From Endocalyx cinctus (taxonomy: Eukaryota > Ascomycota > Sordariomycetes > Amphisphaeriales > Apiosporaceae): DNA of 64,000 nt. Below are positions 49,366 to 60,505 of this stretch, in pieces (the stretch's first letter is position 1; each line of letters starts with the position of its first letter). The DNA lies in the NCBI GenBank assembly GCA_001600455.1, contig BCKC01000002.1, positions 4,106,171 to 4,170,170 of the forward strand, read 5' to 3'. The notes under the pieces were generated by a model. The model had not been told where the DNA came from, made no database searches, and saw only the letters and a program-made list of their open reading frames with translations. The translations under genes and the position numbers were made by a program.

Positions 49366-49392
49366 TTTTTTTTTTTTTTTTTTTTTTTTTTT
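49366..49392 (+). promoter_or_regulatory. 27-T homopolymer directly upstream of STE11 start codon
   Basis: A run of 27 T ends six bases before ATG 49399. It extends a pyrimidine-rich leader. Either transcription starts before it and the mRNA carries a U27 tract at the initiation site, or transcription starts inside it. Confidence 0.6.
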
Positions 49393-49398
49393 CGCACA

Positions 49399-52243
49399 AT
49401 GGCGATGTTAGCTTCTAAGTCGTCTTTTCCAGCATCGCTGGCTTCATCTGGTTCGACCCTGGTTTCTAGTACGCCCTCGTCCACTATGCCTGCACCTAGG
49501 AGAATAAACGCCGTTCAGGCTTCGGGTCAGGCTTTTGCCAGTCCCACCGAATCCGAGTTCTCCGATATCGACGGCCCCGATGCAGTTAAGAACTGGACCG
49601 AGGATCAGGTTTGTGAGTACCTGAGGAGTGTAAAGTGCGGCGAATACGAGAAGCTCTTTAGAAAAAATAACATCAATGGCGAGAACTTGCTGGAGATGGA
49701 CAAGGAAGTCCTCAAGGAGATGGGCATCGATAAGGTCGGCGACCGTGTGCGACTGTTCCTTGGTATTAAAAAGCTTCGAACAAGAGCATACGCGAATCAA
49801 AAGAAGCGCAATCGGGTAAGTTGAAAAAAGAAAAAGAAAAAGAATCTTTGCCGCTTTAGGCAACGGGATCAATCTCGGCATCTTCACCGTACTAACAGTA
49901 TTCGAACAGGATTCTTTTGGCGGCCTTGATGTCCAACACACTCCTTCGACGGGATCTCCGAGACCTCCCACCTCAAGTAGCCGTGCTATGCCTACCCCTC
50001 CAACAAACAAGAGATACTCTAGGTTGGATATGGGCGGCTTTGCCATGAATCCCGTAATTGAAGTAGCAAAACCCTCCTCCAGGCCGAACTCTCCGTTGCC
50101 CAACAGCGAGATGAGAAACGCCAGGCAGCAGCGGCTTCCTCAGGGCCAGTCTTATTTGAGTAGTATGACTGCAAACTCGGCCGGCCGGGCACCTGGTTCC
50201 CCCCCAGAGACTCACCCTAGCCGTCTGGTAATGACCCACACTAGAAATAACTCCAGTCAAGATGGATCACTGATGGCTGCACTCCCACAGGGCCAAGATG
50301 TCATTCGTGTCATCTCGACCGGCGGTGCCACTAAAGTAGTTAAGATAGCGGACTGTAACACGTGCGAAGAGGTTATGAGAGTCACGTTGCGGAAATTCGC
50401 TTTGCGAGAAGACCATGATCGAAACTATTGTTTCTGGGTATTAGCCGGTGTTGACCCCGACCCTAAGCAGTGTCGTCGTCTCGGCGATACCGAATTATGG
50501 CGAATTGTAAAAGACCAAAAGCGTCCGGAAAGAAACCGACTAATCCTTCGAAGAGTCCACGGCGGAGAGCCTGGAGAATCCGAGTTGCAGAGAGCCTCTG
50601 CTATTGCGTTAGTCGAAGCCCAGCAGAACCATACCCGTGCCCTCGAGAACGTCCAAGATAAACGAAGCCAGCTTAAGGTGCAAAAGCTTCTAGGTGAGAG
50701 TTGGAACGAGGGCCTTCAACAACCATTGTCGCCCATTTCTTTCCAGGATCGAGAGAGAAACCTTCACAATGCCGCCAGGGACTTGGAACGACCTGCATCT
50801 AGGGACGATAGATCCATGCCCAGACGAAAGGTGATCTTGAGACAGTTTGGTGGATTAAGACCACCTAGCGAACTGATCACGTCTGACCTGACCTCCTACT
50901 TCCCTGATCACCCGAGAGAGGAAATAGACCGCACCGCACGTTTGTCGATGCGTAGATCTATGCGGCTGAGCAAAGTCCACAGTCGACTAAGCGTTGCTAG
51001 TAATCTGAGCTTTGCTTCCAGCATTCAAGATGCGCCGCCAATCCCGACCATCGCCGACACCTGGCTGAACACGAATCAGCTTGCCAAGATTAAACCTCGT
51101 GACAGTCAAAACCGTTTGACGCACGCTTACCGAGACTCGGTTGCTTCATCAGTCCTTGATACTCTGCAGGAAGAATCTCCTATCGAACCCAACCGGAAAT
51201 CATACGTTTCGTTTGCCGATAGCGGATCCGATAGTAACCCTATCAGCATCACAGACCCCGAGGGCCGCGTTGTGAGGCAGAGCTATTTCAGCGAGACCAG
51301 TACCCAAGGTTCCGGGTCTGTGAAGAACCTCTCGCAAGCTTTGAGCGAGGATGGTGAAGACGTGGATGAAGACCTGCAGAGTTTCCTAGCGGGTGACTCT
51401 TGGGATGACAATAAATGGATGAAAGGTGCTTTGATTGGGCAAGGCTCCTTCGGTTGTGTGTATCTTGCCTTGCACGCTGTGACGGGTGAACTTCTAGCTG
51501 TCAAACAGGTAGAAGCACCGGCACCTGGGGCAAACAGCCAGACGGAGAACCGAAAGAAGAGTATGATCGAGGCTCTGAAGCGCGAGATCGGCCTTTTGCG
51601 TGACTTACGCCATCCTAACATTGTCCAGTATCTTGGATGCAGCTCGTCCAGCGACTATCTCAACATTTTCCTCGAATATGTTCCTGGAGGCTCAGTTCAG
51701 ACGATGTTGAACTCGTACGGTGCTCTCCCCGAGCCCCTTGTTCGTAGTTTCGTGAGACAGATCTTGCAAGGCCTCTCGTATTTGCACGGTCAAGATATCA
51801 TTCACCGTGACATCAAGGGAGCCAACATCCTTGTTGACAATAAAGGTACCATCAAGATTTCTGATTTCGGTATCAGTAAGAAGCTCGAGGCTTCGAATAT
51901 CCTGAGTGGTGCAAACAATAACAAGCATCGACCTTCACTTCAAGGCTCCGTCTTCTGGATGGCGCCCGAGGTTGTCAAGCAGACTTCGTATACTCGCAAG
52001 GCCGATATCTGGTCTCTTGGCTGCCTAGTTGTCGAGATGATGACCGGAACACACCCTTTCCCAGACTGCAGTCAGCTGCAAGCCATTTTCAAGATCGGTG
52101 GCGGTAAAGCGGCGCCTACCATACCCGAGAACGCTAGCCCCGAGGCAGTGGAGTTTTTGAGCAGGACTTTTGAGATCGACCACAACAACAGACCGAGTGC
52201 GGACGATCTCATGCTAAGCCCGTTCTTAGCTCCCATCACCTAG
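49399..52243 (+). CDS. STE11: MAPKK kinase of the STE11 type (SAM, Ras-association and kinase domains)
   Basis: Two exons, 49399-49815 and 49910-52243, encode 916 residues. The 94-nt intron has donor GTAAGT, an ACTAAC branch site and acceptor ACAG. A SAM domain (NWTEDQVCEYLRSV ... MGIDKVGDRVRLFLGI) spans about residues 60-127 and would bind the adaptor Ste50. A Ras-association domain spans about 268-355 (VIRVISTGG ... NRLILRRVHGG). The kinase domain runs 642-912 with GQGSFGCVYLA, VAIK-like LAVKQVE, HRDIKGAN (~771), DFGISKK (~791), and MAPEVVKQ. A conserved autoinhibitory-type linker lies between RA and kinase. Orthologues are Neurospora NRC-1 and Aspergillus SteC. They feed the pheromone, cell-fusion and invasive-growth MAPK cascade upstream of Ste7- and Fus3/Kss1-type kinases. 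The promoter is long and pyrimidine-rich. Confidence 0.97.
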
Positions 52244-53277
52244 GAAGTTGAACTGCCTCTCTTCTCGTGGGCTTGGAACGCCATGGTGACCGCCTTCTGC
52301 TCTAAATGGTTGTGCGAGCAGTTTTACTTCCATTACTGCCAATACTATTCTAGCTGCCAGGAGAAAGAAGGTGGACAAGCTTTAATTATTACGAAAAATG
52401 TTCTACGACGCTCGAGTTTACCTATCCGATCTGCTGAGAAGCATGTTCCAGAAGCAAGAAGATCTATATCACTCCGACTTTACAGAGACTGCACCCCGCG
52501 AATTTATCGTCTTTGAGCATTATAGCATCTGCGCGTTATTGATGTTTTCGGCTTCTTTTTCGAGCCTTAATTATCTGCATCTTCTGTGATACCCTCATGC
52601 ATTCCATTTGAATGCTTTTTACCTAGTATATTCTGTAGCGGTGTACCAGCTCACCTCACTGCAAACAGTAATATACATCAAGCAGGTCGTTGACCCGCAA
52701 TTTTATACTGGACTTACCATCCACCGTGAAGTCTTGCAATTCATCAGAATGCAGAAACTGCACGATGGCAGACTAGGACACGCGAAAACTGGTTTTAATG
52801 TATATGCTTCTTTAAGAGAAGGTGGAATTTTTGAAGCTGGATATTCCCTTTCTTACCTCGACCCTTGTAGGGCCAGGTTTATCTCTTCTCTTCTCCCTTA
52901 ATTTTTTTAAGGCCACATTAGTGGAATTTGGGTGTTTCCCCCCCCTTTTTTAATAAAAAAACAAGGATAAATAATATGAATGAAACGACATTGAACGGTT
53001 CGGAACAGCAAAACGGCTCTATACCTTATTTTCTTCTTCCTTTTTCTTTTCATTTTCAGATGCGAAGAATTTTGTACTATAGTATATGGGCTTGCCGCTT
53101 GGTATGAAAACTCGAAATAGATCTCAGAGTGTCCTACTCTTCTAATACGTGTTACTACTGATTTTGAAGTAAAAGTGACTGATGGGTGCTTGTTAGAGGA
53201 AGAAGGCGAATAACATGATATATACGTAGTACCATATGACGAGACTTCGAAGTTATCGACGGTACTTTCGTAGGCAT
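52244..53277. other. Convergent intergenic region
   Basis: 3' flanks of STE11 (+) and HTD2 (-). Short ORFs only (for example 52608-52901), with no family resemblance. Confidence 0.5.
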
Positions 53278-54624
53278 TTAATAAGTTAATACGGTCTTGG
53301 CATGCCCTCGTACGCACAAGCCATCGTACTGGTTCTCGATCCAGACGTCCCAAGACCTACGAAGGTGTCCCTCCTCCTTATCTCTATTTTCTCCTTCAGT
53401 GATATCATCATCAGCAATAGGAGTACCTCCAGTAAGCCTAACGCAAACGCGCAAAGGTTCCCCAACGTAGAGAGGTGCTAGGTTGCGGTAACTTATGTGT
53501 ACGATGCGCTCCTTCCGCCCGTTCCCTGTGTTCTGTCCTACTGCTCTTGACGTATTATGATTATTATGATTATTATTATTTTCCAGCTGGGATCCCAAAA
53601 CAGATAACATAAAGGTCAGCAATAAAGGTCCGTGAACCAGGAGGTCTTGATGGCCCTCGATGTCCCGACAGTATGAACGGTCCAGATGAATCCTATGGGC
53701 GTTGAAGGTCAGAGCGCTGTAGTGGAAGAGTAACGTCGGCGTCGGCGTCAGGGTGACGTAGAAATCGGGCACGCGAGGCAACTTGGCGCGACCTCTTCTC
53801 GTCTTGGTTTCCATGTTTCGGAAGACGACTTCGTCGGCGCTGACGGTGTTTTCGCGCAAGAATACGAGGGTCCTGCATTCCGTAAGCACGGAAGGTGGCG
53901 AGGGTGACGACGACGACGAAGACGACGGCCGCTCCATCGATATCGTCTTCGCGACGTCGTTCCACCGTTCCCTCACCTGCGCCCCGTTCAGGTACTCCCG
54001 CCTCACGTCGACGAATAGCTTATCGCTCCCGGACGGCCGAACGTCCTGGATCCTCTCGACGCACGCGCCGCCCTCGCCGTCAATCGCCAGGTGGCCGAGC
54101 CCCGAGAGCGACCCGCCGGCCCACATGCGGCGGGTGAAGGACGTATCCCGGGGGCTGTGATACGGGTCGGTCCCGTCGGGGCAGAGGCCCGAAGGGGGGA
54201 TCTGGGGCGGGAAGTAGACGAGATGGTGGCCCGGCGGTACTATCGATGTCTCGCTACCAGGAATAGGAGTACCGGTATTCATGAACAAATCTTTCACGGC
54301 GCCGTCGTCCCGGGACGCGGAAGCCTGGCTTCTCCCGCTCAGCCGGAAGTTGCTCGGGAGACAGCTCGCCGGCAGGAAGTCGGCGAGGGCGACGTTGAGC
54401 ATGTACGAGTTCGTCGGGCGCATCACGTCCCACGTCACCTGGGGCGGGCGGGAGAGCATCTCGGCCTTGATGGCGTCGATGTCGATTTCTCCCGACCCGC
54501 CATCGTGGTTGCTGTCGCTGCTGGAATTGCGGTACCGTTGGGTGGATAAAGGCGATACTTTTTGTAGTATATTTACCTCTCGTCGCGTAAGCTGACGTAA
54601 TAAAGGTACTCGCAATATCCTCAT
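53278..54624 (-). CDS. HTD2: Mitochondrial 3-hydroxyacyl-thioester dehydratase (type II fatty acid synthesis)
   Basis: An intronless 448-residue ORF. The first ~30 residues (MRILRVPLLRQLTRREVN...) are Arg/Leu-rich and lack acidic residues, as in mitochondrial presequences. PGHHLVYFPPQIP, TSFTRRMWAGGSL, LVFLREN and FHYSALTFNAHRIHLDRSYC are blocks seen in MaoC-like double hot-dog dehydratases of the HTD2 / mesaconyl-CoA hydratase group. HGPLLLTFML is the expected hydratase-helix motif. The enzyme dehydrates 3-hydroxyacyl-ACP in mitochondrial FAS II, which supplies octanoyl chains for lipoate. Two Asn/His and Ser/Pro-rich insertions (about 245-260 and 365-385) are lineage-specific loops. It is divergent from DNA ligase I, with a 468-bp shared promoter. 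Confidence 0.88.
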   Translation of the reverse strand: MRILRVPLLRQLTRREVNILQKVSPLSTQRYRNSSSDSNHDGGSGEIDIDAIKAEMLSRPPQVTWDVMRPTNSYMLNVALADFLPASCLPSNFRLSGRSQASASRDDGAVKDLFMNTGTPIPGSETSIVPPGHHLVYFPPQIPPSGLCPDGTDPYHSPRDTSFTRRMWAGGSLSGLGHLAIDGEGGACVERIQDVRPSGSDKLFVDVRREYLNGAQVRERWNDVAKTISMERPSSSSSSSPSPPSVLTECRTLVFLRENTVSADEVVFRNMETKTRRGRAKLPRVPDFYVTLTPTPTLLFHYSALTFNAHRIHLDRSYCRDIEGHQDLLVHGPLLLTFMLSVLGSQLENNNNHNNHNTSRAVGQNTGNGRKERIVHISYRNLAPLYVGEPLRVCVRLTGGTPIADDDITEGENRDKEEGHLRRSWDVWIENQYDGLCVRGHAKTVLTY

Positions 54625-55092
54625 ATCGTCGTCACGTTGAATTCCGCCATTTCATTTAACAAATCTTCGTCGATTGAAGCTTTTAATAACACCCGAATGA
54701 GCTTGCCGTACTCGAACGGGTTAAACTTAGCTTAGTCATATTTGGTCCTTATCGATAAAGATAGCTGCCTGGGACCCACTCAATCTATAGGGGTGCAGTT
54801 AGTTTAATGCCTGCTTGGCTTTTACGACGATTAGAGCGCGTCACTAGGCAATTAACGCGGTCAAGTCGCGTCACGTCATTTGAAGGTAGGGAAGATACCA
54901 TTTACATCCAAAATCGTTATATTACGGCTTAGTCCTACCTAAAACAGGAATTGATGCCTATTTTATAAATCACATGTCATCTCATACTTCTCCAAATTAT
55001 ATATCAACAACCATCCCACCGTGGCTTCTCGTCGCCTCCTCTTTCGGATCACAACAGGTGCATCCAACATCAACAGATTTTCACATTTTCTA
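54625..55092. promoter_or_regulatory. Divergent promoter HTD2 / DNA ligase I with MBF-like ACGCG elements
   Basis: Three CGCG-core elements are clustered: AGCGCGTCA at 54835-54843, ACGCGG at 54855-54860 and CGCGTCA at 54867-54873, the last continuing into CACGTCA (54872-54878, bZIP-like). MBF/DSC1 recognises ACGCGT-type sites upstream of S-phase genes such as DNA ligase in yeasts. The cores fit but none is the full palindrome ACGCGT. The cluster is ~220-260 bp before the ligase ATG. Confidence 0.45.
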
Positions 55093-58000
55093 ATGGCGCC
55101 CAAGCAAGCTACCTTGGGGTACGTGAAGCCGTCTCAGACCACCTTAGGGTCGGTTATTTTCCTACCAACACTTTACGTAGAATTCAATTGAGACTAATGT
55201 AATATTTCCCTTTGTAGGAAGTTCTTTGGCCAGCCCAATGGCTCCAAACCCACACCGACTCAGCAAACGAAGCTCTCCTTTAGTACCAAGGCATCGAAGA
55301 AGGTGAAAGACGAACCCGAACCTGAGCCTGAGCCTGAAGCATCCGAAAACGAACGCCAGAGCTCCCCGCCTGCAAAAGTTAAAGCCGATGAGGAATCTAA
55401 AGAGAATGCGGGGTCTACAAAAGGTCGGTTGCCTCGCTACGTGGCATTATTATATTAGTGTACGTTATAACTAATTACCCATTGAGTAGACGTTAAGAAA
55501 CGGTCGAGATCAAGTCAATCCCCGAAAGGAAAGTCAAAACCATCGCCTACAAAAGTGAAGGTTGAAGAACCGAAGGAAGAGGAAGACGATGACATGGAGG
55601 AGGCGCCCGTAAATAAGCGACAGCGAAGAAACCGTGCACGAATTGAAGACGAAGATGAGGACGAAGTCATGCTAGACCCTGAACCGGTCAAACCAACAAA
55701 AAAAGCTTCCAAGAGCAAAGAAACAGCCAATAAAACTGCCGCCGCCTCTTCCACAAAAAAGACCGGCAAATCAAAACCTAAAGATGACGATGACGTGGTC
55801 GTAAAGGAGGAAGAGTCTGAAGCCGATGCCGCGGCCGCCAGTTCCGCCTCGGAAGTAGAGGACGAGGAAGAAGAGAAGCCGGAAGTCGCCAAGAAAGCTC
55901 GCGAGAAGATCCAGACGAAGCTGACGACGAAAGTGGAGGATCCTTACCCGGACTGGAAAGCCGGAGATCCGGTTCCCTACGCGGCGCTATGTACCACCTT
56001 TTCTCTCATCGAAATGACGACCAAGAGGCTTCAGATCACGGAGCACTGCTGCCTCTTCCTCCGACAAGTACTCCGCTTAACTCCCGACGACTTTTTGCCC
56101 GTCGTCTTACTGATGATCAACAAACTTGCACCCGATTACGCCGGCATTGAGCTGGGTATCGGCGAGTCCCTGATCATGAAGGCCATAGGCGAAACCACCG
56201 GACGTAGTCTACAGGTTATCAAAGCAGATCAGAAAGAAATAGGTGACCTGGGATTGGTCGCCGTGAAAAGTCGTTCCACCCAACCGACTATGTTTAAACC
56301 AAAACCATTGACCGTAAGGGGAGTGCACCAGGGTTTGATGGGAATCGCTACGGTGACGGGAAACGGTGCGCAAGGAAGAAAGGTAGACGGCATCAAGAAA
56401 CTGTTGTCGGCTGCCGATGCCCATTCGAAAGGCAAAGTCGACATAAGTAAAGATAAGGGTGGCCCGAGTGAAGCTAAATACCTAGTCCGATTTCTCGAGG
56501 GGAAGCTCCGGCTTGGACTGGCTGAGAAGACGGTGCTTGTTGCTATCGCTCAGGCAGTGGTAACTCACGAAGCGGAACAGAAAGGCAAAGTACCGAGCAC
56601 GACAGAGATGGAAGAGGCAGAAGCCAATTTGAAGACGGTTTACAGGTATGTCTACGAGTCCTAACCAAACGGTAGCCTAGCGTTTTCTAACATGAACAGT
56701 GAACTTCCGAGCTGGGATGTGATTATCCCAGCCATGCTCAAGGACGGTATAATGAACTTGAAGGATACGTGCAATCTACGGCCTGGTGTTCCGCTGAAGC
56801 CTATGCTTGCAAAGCCAACCAAGGCCATCACCGAAGTCCTGGATCGGTTTGAGAATCAGACGTTCACGTGCGAGTATAAATACGACGGAGAGAGAGCGCA
56901 AATCCACTACGTCGCAAAAGAGCGGTCGGAAGACTATATCGAAGCGCTGCCCGGCGCGACGAAGGAGGCCGCGAAGGGCGTGGCCTCCATCTTCTCGCGA
57001 AACTCGGAAGACCTATCCAAGAAGTATCCCGACATCCTCGCGAAGCTCGACACGTGGGTCAAGGAAGGCACCAAGAGTTTCGTGCTGGACTGCGAGACGG
57101 TCGCGTGGGACGTGACGGAGAAAAAAGTGCTCCCCTTCCAGCAGCTGATGACGAGGAAGAAGAAGGACGTCAAGCTCGAGGACGTGAAGGTCAAGGTTTG
57201 CGTCTTCGCCTTCGACCTCCTCTACCTGAACGGCGAGGCGATCGTGCAGAAGTCGCTGCGGGAACGGCGCGAGCTGCTCTCGACGGCGTTCGTGCCCGTC
57301 GAGGGAGAGTTCGCCTTCGCCACCCACATGAACGGACGCGAGCTCGAGGAGATCCAGACTTTCCTGGACGAGAGCGTCAAGGCCTCTTGCGAGGGCTTGA
57401 TGGTGAAGATGTTGGACGGACCCGAAAGTGGGTACGAGCCTAGCAAACGAAGTCGTAACTGGCTAAAGGTAAGGATAAATCAAATATGCAGCTTTTATAT
57501 AAAACGTCTTTGTCTTTTGTTCTTCTTATACTAACAATGCGTAAAAAAAAACAGATCAAGAAGGACTACCTATCCGGCGTGGGCGATTCGCTCGACCTCG
57601 TCGTCCTAGGCGCGTACCACGGCAAGGGCAAGCGGACGTCCGTGTACGGCGCCTTCCTGCTAGCGTGCTACAACGCCTCGGCGGAGCGGTACGAGACGAT
57701 CTGCAACATCGGCACGGGCTTCTCGGAGCAGGTGCTGGAAGACCTGCACAAGCAGCTATCCGAGATCGTCATCGACCGCGCCAAGCCTTTTTACGCGCAC
57801 TCGACCGGCGGGCAGCACCAGCCCGACGTCTGGTTCGAGCCGCGCTACGTCTGGGAGGTCAAGACGGCCGACCTCACCCTCAGCCCCCGGTACAAGGCCG
57901 GGTCCGGCGAAGCGGGCGTGGACCCGTCGGGCGATAAGAGGGGTATCAGTCTGAGGTTCCCGCGGTTTATCAAGGTCCGGGACGATAAGAAGCCGGACGA

Positions 58001-58097
58001 GGCGACGAGCTCGAGACAGGTCGCGGAGATGTATCAGAAGCAGGAGAGCGTGGCGAAGAATAAGGGTCCCTCGGTCGATGACGATTTCGAGTATTAA
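55093..58097 (+). CDS. CDC9: DNA ligase I (ATP-dependent, replicative)
   Basis: Five exons, 55093-55118, 55218-55423, 55490-56645, 56700-57468 and 57555-58097, encode 899 residues. The N-terminus carries a PCNA-binding PIP box, Q5-x-x-L8-x-x-F11-F12 (QATLGKFF), split by the first intron. A Lys/Glu/Asp-rich disordered region follows to about residue 260. The DNA-binding domain spans about 285-480 (LITKSL-like GIGESLIMKA region). The adenylation domain holds motif I, EYKYDGERAQ, with the AMP-accepting lysine at about 523, and later CEGLMVKML. The OB-fold part has SDLVVLGAYHGKGKR-like SLDLVVLGAYHGKGKR and ends in a short acidic tail. The protein joins Okazaki fragments and seals repair nicks. 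The last two exons are much more GC-rich than the first three. All introns are GT-AG, 54-99 nt. Confidence 0.96.
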
Positions 58098-58992
58098 TGC
58101 GGTTTTGGAGAGGGCGAGGAAGGACGGGTTGAATATCCGTCGTTAACTTGCCTAGAAACGTGTCTACGCCTACGTACATATGTAATATAAAAAGGGAAGG
58201 AAACGGTTATACTTCTCTCTCTACTTGCTATTATGAGATTAAACGATTTATTTGATTTTACCGCTATTGTGTCTATTCTATTCAATCTCTTGCTGCTTTT
58301 TGTCCCTATTTCATGTTTCTCGAGAATCAAATAATACTAGATATAAAAAGGAGGGAGCAAACGATTGAGCAAGAACTCCTTGCCTCTCTTGAGAACCTAT
58401 TTTTTTCTACATCTGCTTACTCTCAAGTAGCTGAGTGACTAACCTGGGAACTAACTGATAAGCCCAAGCGACAAAACAGGTTACACTCCGCTTCACTAGC
58501 ACAGACGAAGAGGGGGAGGAGAGATAATGCTTCCATCTAATCATTTTACTTACTCCAAACACAACCAAATCAACGACAATATCACTTCAAAATTCATTTT
58601 CTTTACTTTGATATAATGGATAGTATTTTTTTTTGTTATATTTTATTCTTTTTTATCTTCGGTTTCTTTTTTTTTCATCGCTAGCGCGATATATTGCATC
58701 TGTAATATGATATTTTTTTTGGTGTGTACACAGTACTCCTTACAATAATATCTATTGTGTCGCTGTTTTTTTCAATCATAATCTTTTATCACATTCTTAT
58801 TTCTTATCCCAACAGTCAATGTTGATGTAAAATGCAGATCCGTATAAAGAACCCCCCCCCCCATGTTTAACGCCTTGCTTTCAGATGCTTTCCCTTTTCA
58901 TGGATATGCAAGAATACAGAAGAAAAAAAAAAAGAATCATTTCGCTGGAAAATACAAAACAAAAGAAAACTTCCACTGAGAAAACAATCTTT
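58098..58992. other. Convergent intergenic region
   Basis: 3' flanks of DNA ligase I (+) and the yapsin-like protease (-). AT-rich with short T runs and a 9-11 nt C run near 58852-58861. No gene was seen. Confidence 0.5.
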
Positions 58993-60505
58993 TTAAGACA
59001 TGACCATCACGACAAAAGTCGCCACGAACAACGCGAAAGTCGAAAGCGCCGGGACGGTGACCGAGACGGCGGCGTTGGTAGCGTCGCCGAGCCCGGCGTT
59101 CCCGTTCCCGGTCGAGCTCGAGATCCCCGACGTAGCCGTCACGGCGTTGGTGACGGTCGTGGCGGACGGGACGGCGGAGCCGCTCGCGATGGCCTCGACG
59201 CTCGACTTGGTCGCGTTGAAGTCGGTCTGCGCGAGCGAGATCTCGTCGCGGTCGAGGTCGTAGACGACGTAGGCCGACCGCAAAAAGGTATCACCGAGAA
59301 CGTTGGTGCCGGACCCGGCGCCGGCGATGCCGAAGAGGCAGGCGGTCGTGCCGTCCGAAAACGTCGGGCGCTGGCCCGAGGTCGTGACGAGGTCGAGGAC
59401 CAGCTCGCTCATGTCGACGGCGATGGTCGGCGAGCTGAAGGTGAAGTTCAAGGTGGCCGTCGTGTTGTCGGCGAGGGCGCACGGCACGTAGGCCGCGTTC
59501 GAGTCCGAGTCGTACTGGGCGCCGACCTCGGTGAAGATGGTCTCGGCCATGTCGTCGGGCAGGTAGGTGAGCGAGGAGCCCGAGTCGAGCAGGACGGCGA
59601 GGGCCTGGTCCGACGCGATCGAGACGTCGCCGAGGGAGACGCTCGTCAGCGTGATGAGGAACTCGGACACGACGTCGCTGCCCGACTGGATCGGCAGCGT
59701 CTCGAGGCTGCCCGTGTACTTGGCCGAGTCGACGCCGCCGAAGAGGATGCTGCCCTCGCTCGAGTCGAGGTCGTTGAGCCACAGGCTGTACGCGTTCCGC
59801 TCGATGAAGCCGGACGAGACCATCTTCAAGGGCATGTTCTCGTAGGAGGCCTTGTTCGCCCGCCCGACCTGGACCTCGTTCACGGCGTATCCGATGCCGA
59901 GGATACCCTGAGAGGAAGAGCTCGTGTAACCGACGCCGAATTGGAAGGTGTCCAGCGTCGTATCGGCGATTGTGACGGTGTCGGTAACGTAGTCCCCGCT
60001 CGCGCCCGATCCGTCGACGTAAGAAATGTTGAACCAGCTACCGACGTATTTGTACGTCGAAGAGTCGTTTGCCGAATACGTGCCGCCGTAACTGCACGGA
60101 TCCGATTGCCGCGAGCAGAGCGTGGACTCATTTGTGTTGACCCAAAGATCGCTACTCCCGGTATCAATCTGCATCCGTACCGACTGCGAAGGAGTGCCTA
60201 TTGTCATATTTGCGAAATATAAAACTTCCTAAATAGTATTGCGTGGTCAGCATTTTGGCAATAAAAATAAAATAAGAATTAGGTAAGTGGGATGGATGTA
60301 TACTGACTTCGTTATCTAGGTCTGCTTTGACCGTGCCTCTTCGTCGTAGAGTGTCCCGTTTTAAAGGGTTGGATACGACGTTCCTCTGGGTTGATAAACT
60401 GATAACTTTCGGTACCGTTACGCTACCTCCCAAGTTACGTGCAGCTGCCGGTAACGGTAACAAGCTTGCCGCGAGGGCCAAGAATGCCGTTGTTGATTGT
60501 ATCAT
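58993..60505 (-). CDS. GPI-anchored aspartic protease, yapsin/candidapepsin type
   Basis: Two exons, complement(58993-60228, 60308-60505), encode 477 residues. The 79-nt intron (donor GTCAGT, acceptor TTTAG) joins DLDNE to EVLYFANMTIGTP. A signal peptide is clear (MIQSTTAFLALAASLLPLPAAA). A dibasic KR near residue 49 and RRR near 55 could be kexin sites for propeptide release. The two catalytic motifs are DTGSSD (Asp ~88) and DSGSS (Asp ~281), with the conserved GDTFLRSAYVVYDLD near 395. A Ser/Thr-rich tail ends in a hydrophobic stretch (STFALFVATFVVMVM) preceded by small residues, as in GPI-anchor signals. Yapsins act at the plasma membrane and cell wall. The ATG at 60505 is preferred over the upstream in-frame ATG at 60601 because it starts the signal peptide. 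The gene is GC-rich. Confidence 0.94.

Larger units (their letters stand above)
44971..49398. other. Large divergent intergenic region
   Basis: About 4.4 kb between the LRR gene (-) and STE11 (+). It holds a nonamer repeat (45101-45136), a TACGGAGTA motif at 45236-45246, many AGGTA motifs, and a long pyrimidine-rich leader (48760-49392) before STE11. One protein-like frame lies at 46167-46370. No complete gene was recognised. Confidence 0.45.

Noticed and set aside
58885..60222. 445-codon plus-strand ORF opposite the yapsin gene
   Set aside because: Arg/Asp/Gly-biased antisense shadow; the minus strand encodes a complete aspartic protease with signal peptide and both catalytic motifs.
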